Shown one piece after another: positions 50,513-57,258 of a stretch of DNA of 64,000 bases. The first letter of the stretch is position 1, and each line of letters starts with the position of its first letter. The notes beneath the pieces were generated by a model, which did not search any database, had not been told where the DNA came from, and saw only the letters and a program-made list of their open reading frames with translations. The position numbers and the translations under genes were made by a program. The stretch covers positions 33,903 to 97,902 of the forward strand of contig WRIV01000010.1 of NCBI GenBank assembly GCA_009782555.1. The letters are read 5' to 3'. The DNA comes from Treponema sp. GTDB taxonomy: Bacteria; Spirochaetota; Spirochaetia; Treponematales; Breznakiellaceae.

Positions 50513-52063
50513 ATGGATTTGGGGAACCTCCTTTCGCTGCATGCCAAAGTATACTTTATCGGCATCAAGGGAACAGGAACCAGCGCCCTGGCGGAACTTT
50601 TTTTCCATTCCGGCCTTTCTGTTTCCGGCTCCGACGGGGCCGAAGTTTTTTATACCGATGCAATTCTGACGGAATTGGGCATCCCCTATTACGAATCTTT
50701 TGACGCTTCCCATGTTCCTCCTGACGCAGCTATGGTGATCCATTCGGCGGCGTATAATGCGGAAACCAATCCTGAAATGGCGGAAGCCTTAAAGCGGGAA
50801 ATTCCCCTTCTAAAATATACCGATGCCCTGGGTGCTTATTCGGCTCTCTTTGATTCTTCGGGAATTGCCGGGGTTCACGGAAAAACCACCACCACTGCCC
50901 TGACCGGTGTCCTGTTCCGTGCGGCGGGACTTCCCGCCCGGGTGCTGGCAGGAAGCGCCGCCTTTGGGGGACGATCCACCATCAGCCTGGGGGATAAATA
51001 CTTTGCTGCCGAAACCTGCGAATACCGGCGGCATTTTCTTTCCTTTCATCCCAAACGTATTGTGCTGACCAGTGTGGAAAGTGATCATCAGGATTATTAT
51101 CCGGCCTATAACGATATTCGGGATGCCTTTGTTGAGTATGCACTGACACTTCCCTTCGGCGGTGAAATTGTCTATTGCGCCGATGATCCGGGAGCCTGCG
51201 AGGTAACGGAACTGGTCATGCGGAAGAGGGACGATCTCCTCTTTGTACCATATGGGTTCGGTGCTCAGGGCGAATACAAAATTATCTCATGTGAGGTCCA
51301 TGACGAAAGAACCCGTTTTCGCCTGGAAGGTTTTCCAGGGACGGAATTTACCCTGCGGATTCCCGGAAGGCACTGTGTTTTGGACGCTGCCGCAGCCCTG
51401 TCCCTGACCAGTTTACTGCTGCAAAAAGAATTGAGCCCGCAAAAATGCTCACCGCAAGAATCTCCGGCACATCTTGCGGTATCACAGGGAAATCCTCCTT
51501 ATCCTCCAGGCTGGACAGCAAAGCTGGTCGAAAACGCCGTCAGGGCTTTGGATGACTTTGCCGGTTCCCGGCGAAGATCGGAAATACTTGGTGAAAAAGC
51601 GGGGGTCCTTTTTATGGACGACTATGGACATCATCCCACCGCCATACGTCTGACACTTCAGGGACTAAAGGATTTTTTTCCCCGCCGCCGGCTCATCGTA
51701 AGTTTTATGAGCCATACCTATACCCGGACAGCGGCGCTGCTGGACGATTTTGCCTCATCCCTTCTTCCTGCGGATATGGTTTTTCTTCATAAGATTTACG
51801 CCTCTGCCCGGGAAGTGTATTTGGGGGGGATAAACGGGTTAAGCCTCTTTGAAAAAACCAAAACGGTTTTTGAAAAAGAACGGAACGCTGGAAATTCGGT
51901 GATTTATACCGATGAACCTTTTGATGCGATGGAGCCGCTAAAAAATATTCTGAAAAAAAATGATCTGTTTATTACCATGGGAGCCGGGGACAACTGGCGG
52001 CTTGGACAAAAACTGTTTGCCGCAATGTGCGGTGCGGATGTTTCTTCGGGGACAGGATCATGA
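50513..52063 (+). CDS. murC: UDP-N-acetylmuramate--L-alanine ligase MurC
   Basis: A 516-residue Mur ligase that adds L-Ala to UDP-MurNAc, the first peptide step of peptidoglycan synthesis. The N-terminal Rossmann motif is FIGIKGTGTSALAELF, the P-loop GVHGKTTTTALTG, and the central motifs are ETCEYRRHFLSF and SVESDHQDYY; the C-terminal domain has DDYGHHPTAI and MSHTYTRTAAL. There is a short low-complexity insertion at about residues 307-340 (KCSPQESPAHL). The gene ends in an ATGA overlap with yicC. The promoter lies only 5 nt before its ATG. Confidence 0.9.
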   Translation: MDLGNLLSLHAKVYFIGIKGTGTSALAELFFHSGLSVSGSDGAEVFYTDAILTELGIPYYESFDASHVPPDAAMVIHSAAYNAETNPEMAEALKREIPLLKYTDALGAYSALFDSSGIAGVHGKTTTTALTGVLFRAAGLPARVLAGSAAFGGRSTISLGDKYFAAETCEYRRHFLSFHPKRIVLTSVESDHQDYYPAYNDIRDAFVEYALTLPFGGEIVYCADDPGACEVTELVMRKRDDLLFVPYGFGAQGEYKIISCEVHDERTRFRLEGFPGTEFTLRIPGRHCVLDAAAALSLTSLLLQKELSPQKCSPQESPAHLAVSQGNPPYPPGWTAKLVENAVRALDDFAGSRRRSEILGEKAGVLFMDDYGHHPTAIRLTLQGLKDFFPRRRLIVSFMSHTYTRTAALLDDFASSLLPADMVFLHKIYASAREVYLGGINGLSLFEKTKTVFEKERNAGNSVIYTDEPFDAMEPLKNILKKNDLFITMGAGDNWRLGQKLFAAMCGADVSSGTGS

Positions 52064-52926
52064 AAAGTATGACCGGTTACGGCTGGGCCGATGTTCAGGA
52101 TGAAGCGGTTTCCGCATCGGCGGAGATCAAGGGGTATAACAGCCGTTTTCTTGACCTGGCGGTGTACCTTCCGCCTTTTCTTTCCGCTTTGGAAATTCCC
52201 ATCCGAGACTATTTGGCCGAACGCTGCCGCCGGGGAAGGCTTGAAGTATCGATCCGGTACAGGGAATTTAACGCTCCCCTTGCCGTTTCCATGAACAGGG
52301 AAGCGGCAAAGGCTTACTGGAAGGCGGCGGAAGAAACTGCCCGTTTGTTGGGAATGACCGAACGGCCCGGCCTCGGCATGATTCTCTCTATGGATGGGGT
52401 GCTGGAAACCGAACGAAGCAGGGATCCCGGAAAAGCCCGGGACAGGATCATGCCTCTGTTGGAAAGGGCCTTTGCGGATTTTGAAACGGATCGCCGAAGG
52501 GAAGGAGAACATACCTATAGGGATATCCTTTCCCATGTGGGGATACTGGATCGATCCCGGGACTTTGCCGCTTCCCGCGGCGAAGAACTGGAAACCATCC
52601 TTAAAGAAACTGTTAAGCTCCGGTTTGAAGAACTTCTGGGAGACAGGATCGACGAAAATCGTATTCTTGCGGAAACCGCAGCGCTGCTTGTTAAGCATAC
52701 GATTTCGGAAGAACTTTCCCGGCTCAAGTCTCACCTTGCAGAATTCCGATCCGAGGCAGAACGAAATCCCAGTCCGGGAAAAAAACTGGATTTTCTCTGT
52801 CAGGAGATCAACCGGGAGATCAACACTATTGGAAGCAAGGCGGCGATTCTGGAACTGAGCAGGGAAATAGTAACAATGAAGGATGCCCTTGAAAATATCA
52901 GGGAACAGCTGCGTAATGTAGAATAG
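52060..52926 (+). CDS. YicC-family endoribonuclease-like protein
   Basis: A 288-residue YicC family protein. The start MKSMTGYGWADV is diagnostic, followed by EIKGYNSRFLDLAVYLP and, near the C-terminus, GKKLDFLCQEINREINTIGSK and LSREIVTMKDALENIREQ. YicC proteins are conserved bacterial ribonucleases linked to small-RNA turnover and stationary-phase survival; precise roles vary. The ATG at 52060 overlaps the murC stop (ATGA). A long open frame on the opposite strand here (to 53154) is a shadow. Confidence 0.93.
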   Translation: MKSMTGYGWADVQDEAVSASAEIKGYNSRFLDLAVYLPPFLSALEIPIRDYLAERCRRGRLEVSIRYREFNAPLAVSMNREAAKAYWKAAEETARLLGMTERPGLGMILSMDGVLETERSRDPGKARDRIMPLLERAFADFETDRRREGEHTYRDILSHVGILDRSRDFAASRGEELETILKETVKLRFEELLGDRIDENRILAETAALLVKHTISEELSRLKSHLAEFRSEAERNPSPGKKLDFLCQEINREINTIGSKAAILELSREIVTMKDALENIREQLRNVE

Positions 52927-52939
52927 GCGGGAGTAAAAA

Positions 52940-53470
52940 ATGAGCAAAAAAATGAAGATTGCCATTTCCGGAAAGAGCGGCTGCGGCAACACGACCATCA
53001 GCCGCCTGGTTTCGGAAAAACTGGAACTGGCCTTTATCAACTTTACTTTTCGATCTCTTGCTGCGGAAAAAGACCTAAGCCTTAAGGAAATACTTGAAAA
53101 GGCAGAAAAAGATGACTGGTGGGATAATGAAGTGGATCGCCGCCAGGTTGCCATGGCTCAAAGGGCCGATGGCTGCGTCCTCGGTTCCCGCCTTGCAATC
53201 TGGATGCTTAAAGAAGCGGACCTGAAAGTGTATCTTCGGGCTGCCCCTGAAACAAGGGCGGATAGGATCGCCCGGCGGGAAGGGGGACTGTTGGAAGAAG
53301 TAGCCGCCTTTACCAGAGAACGGGACCGGCTGGACCATGAACGGTACCTCCGTATTTACCGAATAGACAATGACGATTATTCTTTTGTGGATCTGATTGT
53401 AGATACAGATAATATGGGCGTTGAAGAAATAGCCGCTGTGGTTATTGAAGCTGTCCGCCAAAGGCTTTAG
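52940..53470 (+). CDS. cmk: Cytidylate kinase of short type with altered P-loop
   Basis: A 176-residue nucleoside monophosphate kinase resembling the short archaeal-type cytidylate kinases. The P-loop reads SGKSGCGNTTISRL: the usual Lys in GxGK[ST] is Asn17. Other features are VLGSRLAIWML and VYLRAAPETRADRIARREG, with a LID-like ERDRLDHERYLRIYRID segment. The role would be phosphorylation of CMP/dCMP in pyrimidine metabolism. A ribosome-binding site GGCGGGAG lies upstream. The mutY-like gene overlaps its end by 26 nt. Confidence 0.85.
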   Translation: MSKKMKIAISGKSGCGNTTISRLVSEKLELAFINFTFRSLAAEKDLSLKEILEKAEKDDWWDNEVDRRQVAMAQRADGCVLGSRLAIWMLKEADLKVYLRAAPETRADRIARREGGLLEEVAAFTRERDRLDHERYLRIYRIDNDDYSFVDLIVDTDNMGVEEIAAVVIEAVRQRL

Positions 53471-54377
53471 CGCTCTGCAAAAAACATCAAGAGTTTCGGC
53501 TGCTAAAAAAAAATCCCCGGAAAATGATAAAACTAAAAAAACAATAACAATAATAATAGAAGAATTCAAAGAAACAATACATGATTTCTATGCGGTTTCT
53601 GGCCGTTCTTTTCCCTGGCGTTACACCTTCAACCCTGATCCCTGGGGTGTTTTGGTGTCCGAGTTTATGCTCCAGCAGACACAAATCCAGCGGGTTATTC
53701 CCTACTGGGAACGGTGGATGAAGCGCTGGCCCCGTCCTGCGGATTTGGCCGATGTCCCCTTGGAAACGATCCTTAAGGAATGGAGCGGTCTGGGCTATAA
53801 CCGCCGGGCAAAGAATCTGCGGGACTGCGCCAAAGTAATTGAAACAAAGCACGGCGGAAAGGTGCCCCGGGTTCCGGAAACGCTCATTACCCTGCCGGGC
53901 ATTGGATCCTACACCGCCGGAGCCGTCGCCTGTTTTGCCTGGAATTATCCTGCGCTGTTTATCGAAACCAATATCCGGGCGGTATTAATACATTTCTTTT
54001 TTCAGGATAGAACCAGTATCAGGGATAAAGAACTTTTTCCCATTCTGGCAGAAACCATGGATCGTTCCAATCCCAGAATTTGGTACTGGGCTCTGATGGA
54101 TTACGGAGCGGAACTAAAAAAACTGACCAGAAATCCAAACCAGAAAAGCGCCCACTATACAAGACAAAGCCGTTTTGAAGGTTCCTTCCGCCAGATCCGG
54201 GGGGCGGTAATCAAAACCCTTTCGAATAAGGGACCCCAGAATGCCGCCGATCTGGAGAAAGCGGTCAAGAGTACACTAAAGACAGTGAGAAAAAAAGAAT
54301 ACTACCGGGCTTTGGATATGCTCGAAAAAGAAATGATGGTAGCCGAAGAAGGAGGAGTGTACCGGATCGGCGGTTGA
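53445..54377 (+). CDS. mutY: MutY-like adenine DNA glycosylase without Fe-S cysteines
   Basis: A HhH-GPD-superfamily protein of 310 residues. It matches MutY: FPWRYTFNPDPWGVLVSEFM and LQQTQIQRVIPYWERW (Glu73 aligns with the catalytic Glu), and LPGIGSYTAGAVACFAW. In place of the catalytic Asp of LDGNVKRVL it has IETNIRAVL (Glu174). The four-Cys Fe-S region near the C-terminus is absent (no Cys after residue 180), as is the C-terminal MutT-like domain. It may be an active Fe-S-free variant or a different glycosylase. The only start I find upstream is TTG at 53445, inside cmk, so the N-terminus is uncertain. Confidence 0.8.
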   Translation: MKLSAKGFSALQKTSRVSAAKKKSPENDKTKKTITIIIEEFKETIHDFYAVSGRSFPWRYTFNPDPWGVLVSEFMLQQTQIQRVIPYWERWMKRWPRPADLADVPLETILKEWSGLGYNRRAKNLRDCAKVIETKHGGKVPRVPETLITLPGIGSYTAGAVACFAWNYPALFIETNIRAVLIHFFFQDRTSIRDKELFPILAETMDRSNPRIWYWALMDYGAELKKLTRNPNQKSAHYTRQSRFEGSFRQIRGAVIKTLSNKGPQNAADLEKAVKSTLKTVRKKEYYRALDMLEKEMMVAEEGGVYRIGG

Positions 54378-54383
54378 ATTTTC

Positions 54384-54457
54384 TGGGCGCGCAGGGATTC
54401 GAACCCCGGACATCCACGGTGTAAACGTGGCGCTCTAACCAGCTGAGCTACGCGCCC
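54384..54457 (-). tRNA. tRNA-Val (anticodon UAC)
   Basis: On the minus strand: acceptor GGGCGCG / CGCGCCC with discriminator A, D-arm GCTCAGCTGGTTAGAGC, anticodon stem CCACG/CGTGG with loop TTTACAC (anticodon TAC), T-arm CGGGGTTCGAATCCCTG. CCA is not encoded; GAA follows. It lies 6 nt downstream of the convergent mutY-like gene and is read towards it. Confidence 0.95.
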
Positions 54458-54465
54458 TGCCCATT

Positions 54466-54987
54466 TTATTTTGCGGTATAAATATTTACCCCGCCCGAAC
54501 CGTATGTTTCTATTTCCTCTACATCAATATAAAAGACTCTTAAAAGAGGATTGTCAATATCTTTGAAATTCATTTTTGCATAATAATTACTTTCCAGAGC
54601 ACGTTCTTTAAGGGCTCTATCTTCAACAAAAACAACTTTGCCATTTAATGACAACACCGGCTCCCAGTCTTCCGGAAATGTACAATACGAAACATACGGA
54701 AAAGCGGCAAGTTGTGCATAGAGCGGCTTATCTACGGTAGTACAGAAATATGCCCTGTTTCCCTCGGCAAAAGAAAATGTCATTATTTGGGTGCGCAGTT
54801 TTTCGCCGTCACGATTTGCTAAAACACCATTGCGGTATCCTTCCAGGATATGAATAAGTTCACTTAATTCTTTTTTTTCAAAATCCTTTTCGCTGGATAT
54901 ATCCGGTTTTTTGGCACAGCCAATAATAAAAAAACCAAAAAAGAAGACATAACCTATGAGTCTTCCAAAATTTGTTTTCCTATTCAT
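54466..54987 (-). CDS. PPOX-fold (flavin-binding) lipoprotein
   Basis: A 173-residue lipoprotein: lipobox FIIGC (Cys24) after a hydrophobic segment. The mature part matches the pyridoxamine-5'-phosphate-oxidase-like split-barrel fold (LANRDGEKLRTQIMTFSFAE, AYFCTTVDKPLYAQLAAFPY and VSLN-like LSLNGKVVFVEDRALKERAL), usually found in cytoplasmic FMN-binding proteins. An extracytoplasmic, lipid-anchored copy is unusual. It has its own promoter (55034-55063) and a ribosome-binding site (TTGGAGG). The tRNA-Val gene follows it on the same strand. Confidence 0.8.
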   Translation of the reverse strand: MNRKTNFGRLIGYVFFFGFFIIGCAKKPDISSEKDFEKKELSELIHILEGYRNGVLANRDGEKLRTQIMTFSFAEGNRAYFCTTVDKPLYAQLAAFPYVSYCTFPEDWEPVLSLNGKVVFVEDRALKERALESNYYAKMNFKDIDNPLLRVFYIDVEEIETYGSGGVNIYTAK

Positions 54988-55033
54988 ATTACCTCCAAGG
55001 TTATGTTAATAGCAAGTAAAAACATATTTTCAT

Positions 55034-55063
55034 AGTATATGCGTTTTGTTTCTACAATTTCAA
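55034..55063 (-). promoter_or_regulatory. Promoter of the PPOX lipoprotein, overlapping the ecfT 3' end
   Basis: On the minus strand: TTGAAA (55058-55063), 18-nt spacer, TATACT (55034-55039). The -35 lies within the last codons of ecfT, so the lipoprotein gene can be expressed independently of the biotin operon. Confidence 0.6.
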
Positions 55064-55744
55064 TCCCCGGCTTTCCAGCGCTTCTGCGGTTTCCGCGGCT
55101 GTTTCTATCATTTTTTCGGTAACCAGGGGGAGAATCGTTTTGACCCGCCGCAGTCCGCCGGTACAGCCTCTAGCACGGGCGGCGAGGCTTGCGTTTTCCC
55201 AGCATTCAAAAAAGCGGGGAAGAAAACCAAGCATTAACGCCAGACTCAGGCTGAGCCGACCCTGGCTTTGCGGCTTGGATTTGTAAAAAGGCCGGAGTAA
55301 AAACAGTTCAAGGCGGGAAAGGAAGTTCCTGATTTCCATGGTGGTGGTGACGGCAAAAAAAAGGGATCCAGCGGTAAAACAAAGAAGGATCCCCGCTGCC
55401 ATCTGCAGGCCGCTTAATAGGACAGATTGGTCCAAAGTGAATCTGGTTATGTCGATGCCGGATTGCCCGTCATCTATGCTGGCAGCCCTGAATACGGCAA
55501 ACACCAGCAGTATAATTACCAGGGGCGCGGATCCGGCCAGGAGCGGACGGGGGCCAAGTCCGGTGGAAAAGGCTCCTGCAAGGATCAGCACCGCCGCTCC
55601 TGCCATAACGGATAGTCCCAAGACCGGAGAAGCGGACAAAAAAAGGAGGAGGAAAAGTTTTATGCCCGCGGAACATCGGTGCAGTGGAGTGGTTCCCGCC
55701 AGATAAGACCAGGGAGTGCGCTTCTTCACTGGATCCATGAACAA
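55052..55744 (-). CDS. ecfT: ECF transporter transmembrane component EcfT (BioN-like)
   Basis: A 230-residue membrane protein of the CbiQ/EcfT family with about five or six helices (IKLFLLLFLSASPVLGLSVM, LVIILLVFAVFRAAS, GILLCFTAGSLFFAV). The coupling motifs AARARGC and ESRGLKL near the C-terminus match the Ala-Arg-Gly signatures of EcfT that contact the ATPases. It overlaps the ATPase gene upstream by 19 nt. With BioY and one ATPase it should form a biotin ECF importer (BioMNY-like). The alternative ATG at 55738 is equally possible. Confidence 0.88.
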   Translation of the reverse strand: MFMDPVKKRTPWSYLAGTTPLHRCSAGIKLFLLLFLSASPVLGLSVMAGAAVLILAGAFSTGLGPRPLLAGSAPLVIILLVFAVFRAASIDDGQSGIDITRFTLDQSVLLSGLQMAAGILLCFTAGSLFFAVTTTMEIRNFLSRLELFLLRPFYKSKPQSQGRLSLSLALMLGFLPRFFECWENASLAARARGCTGGLRRVKTILPLVTEKMIETAAETAEALESRGLKL

Positions 55745-56493
55745 TCTTTCACCGATTTATAGGAATGGCGGGGATCCCGTACCCCGTATTCAGGCCGCAG
55801 GCGGTCAAGAACATCTTCCGGCTTTCCCTCATCCTGGATCCGCCCCCGGTGGAGGATCACCATCCGGTCCGCCAGGGCAAGGACTTTTTCCAATTCATGG
55901 GTCAGGATCACCAGGGTTGATCCTTCCTGTTTTTGAGCCTGGATGATCTGGAGTACCTGGATGACGCCGGCTTGATCCAGATTGGCAAAGGGTTCATCCA
56001 TGATGATGATGCGGCATCCCATGGTCAGGACCCCCGCTACGGCGAGGCGGCGTTTTTCCCCTCCGGAAAGACGCCGGGGAGGAAGGGTCCTTTTTTCATC
56101 AAGGCCTGTTTTTTTCAGCGCCGATGCGGCCCGTTCTGTTATTTCAGTTTTGTTAAATCCCAGGTTGGAAGGCCCGAAGGCGGCATCCTCTTCCACCGTT
56201 TCTCCCACAAACTGGGTGTCAGGATCCTGAAAAACAATGCCCATCTGCTGACGAAAGTTTTTTTTTAGAACCTGTTCCAGCGATTCTCCCCGAAAGCGGA
56301 TCGCTCCATCGTTTGCCTCCAGCAGGCCAGCGAGGATGCGCATGAGGATCGTTTTTCCCGATCCATTGGGTCCCGCTATCAGCAGTAATTCGCCTTCAAA
56401 AATAACAAGGTCTACCCCGTCCAATACGGCATGGCCGGAAAATTCTTTCCGTATTCCCCTCAATTCAAAAAGAGGGAGGGCGGAATCACCCAT
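55726..56493 (-). CDS. ecfA: ECF transporter ATPase EcfA (BioM-like)
   Basis: A 255-residue ABC ATPase. Walker A is AGPNGSGKTILMRIL, the Q-loop region FQDPDTQFVGETVEEDAAFG, signature LSGGEKRRLAVAGVL, Walker B IIIMDEPFANLDQ and the H-loop ILTHELEKV. The Q-helix FQDPDTQFVGETV is typical of EcfA proteins that couple to EcfT. It overlaps bioY upstream by 8 nt and ecfT downstream, consistent with a single-ATPase biotin transporter. Confidence 0.9.
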   Translation of the reverse strand: MGDSALPLFELRGIRKEFSGHAVLDGVDLVIFEGELLLIAGPNGSGKTILMRILAGLLEANDGAIRFRGESLEQVLKKNFRQQMGIVFQDPDTQFVGETVEEDAAFGPSNLGFNKTEITERAASALKKTGLDEKRTLPPRRLSGGEKRRLAVAGVLTMGCRIIIMDEPFANLDQAGVIQVLQIIQAQKQEGSTLVILTHELEKVLALADRMVILHRGRIQDEGKPEDVLDRLRPEYGVRDPRHSYKSVKDCSWIQ

Positions 56494-57070
56494 TTAGATG
56501 ATCCGCCACGGCCCGCCGCAGCCGTCCGGCGGCGGCGGCGGCAATAAGAGACTTAATTGTGTCCCCAATCAGGAAGGGAAAAATTCCGGCGGCAAAAGCT
56601 TTGGGCCAGCTTCCAACAAAACGAAAAAGCCCGATTACGCCGGGGATATAAACCACAAGGAACCCCAGGACGGCGGCCAGGATGATCCGGCGAAAGGGAG
56701 TATTTTTGCCTGCCCGGGGCTGCCCTGCCGCCAATCCTGCTGTCAAGGCAGCAAAAAAGTAACCGATTAAAAACCCTCCGGTGGGACCGGCAAAGCGGGC
56801 AATGCCGCCCCCGGCTCCGGCGAATACCGGCAGCCCCAATGCTCCAGCACAGAGAAAAAGTGCCGCCGCCGCCGATCCCAAGGTTGGACCCAGGACTAGC
56901 CCCGCCAGGACCACAAAGAGGTTTTGCAATACGATGGGAACCGGAGAAAAGGGCAGGGGGATGCCAATAAAAGTTCCCCCGGCGATAAGGGACGCAAAAA
57001 GGGCTGTCAGGGTGAGCCTGATAATAGCTTTTTTTGGCGTTTTTTGCCCCAGGATAGTTCCGTCAACCAT
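56486..57070 (-). CDS. bioY: Biotin transporter substrate-binding component BioY
   Basis: A 194-residue membrane protein of the BioY S-component family (about six helices). Motifs: GTFIGIPLPFSPVPIVLQNL and, later, GPTGGFLIGYFFAALTAG. It binds biotin and is energised by the EcfAT pair encoded next. I chose the ATG at 57070: it fits the family length, and a promoter ends 6 nt upstream; a longer frame from 57154 would run through that promoter and adds residues not seen in BioY. This start implies a leaderless message. Confidence 0.92.
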   Translation of the reverse strand: MVDGTILGQKTPKKAIIRLTLTALFASLIAGGTFIGIPLPFSPVPIVLQNLFVVLAGLVLGPTLGSAAAALFLCAGALGLPVFAGAGGGIARFAGPTGGFLIGYFFAALTAGLAAGQPRAGKNTPFRRIILAAVLGFLVVYIPGVIGLFRFVGSWPKAFAAGIFPFLIGDTIKSLIAAAAAGRLRRAVADHLNG

Positions 57071-57076
57071 ATAAAA

Positions 57077-57105
57077 ACGATACCAGAAACAAAAAGGACT
57101 GTCAA
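57077..57105 (-). promoter_or_regulatory. Promoter of the biotin operon, possibly leaderless
   Basis: On the minus strand: TTGACA (57100-57105), 17-nt spacer, TGG-TATCGT (extended -10; 57077-57082). The -10 ends 6 nt before the bioY ATG at 57070. No ribosome-binding site or BirA-like operator palindrome is obvious. Confidence 0.6.
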
Positions 57106-57214
57106 AAGACCCCGGAGGAAGCAAAAAAACGGCTTCTCCCCGGCTTTTTCCCATTTTTAAGTCAATATCAGCATAAAACCCGCCTTTTTCCCGGGTTTTT
57201 CAGACCGATTTTCA

Positions 57215-57243
57215 TTGAATAAAATGTAAATTTTCGGTATCAT
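57215..57243 (+). promoter_or_regulatory. Promoter of the GHMP kinase gene
   Basis: TTGAAT (57215-57220), 17-nt spacer, TATCAT (57238-57243), 15 nt before the ATG at 57259, giving a very short leader of about 8 nt. Confidence 0.6.
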
Positions 57244-57258
57244 TAGCAAGAAAATAGG

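Noticed and set aside
51904..53154. Long open frame (416 codons) on the minus strand
   Set aside because: It lies antisense across murC's end, all of yicC and the start of cmk, which have clear family motifs. Its residues (many Phe, Ser, Gly) show no family pattern.
53445..53600. A frameshift at the start of the mutY-like gene
   Set aside because: The conserved region is in one open frame and only the start codon is unclear. A non-ATG start explains it without invoking an error.
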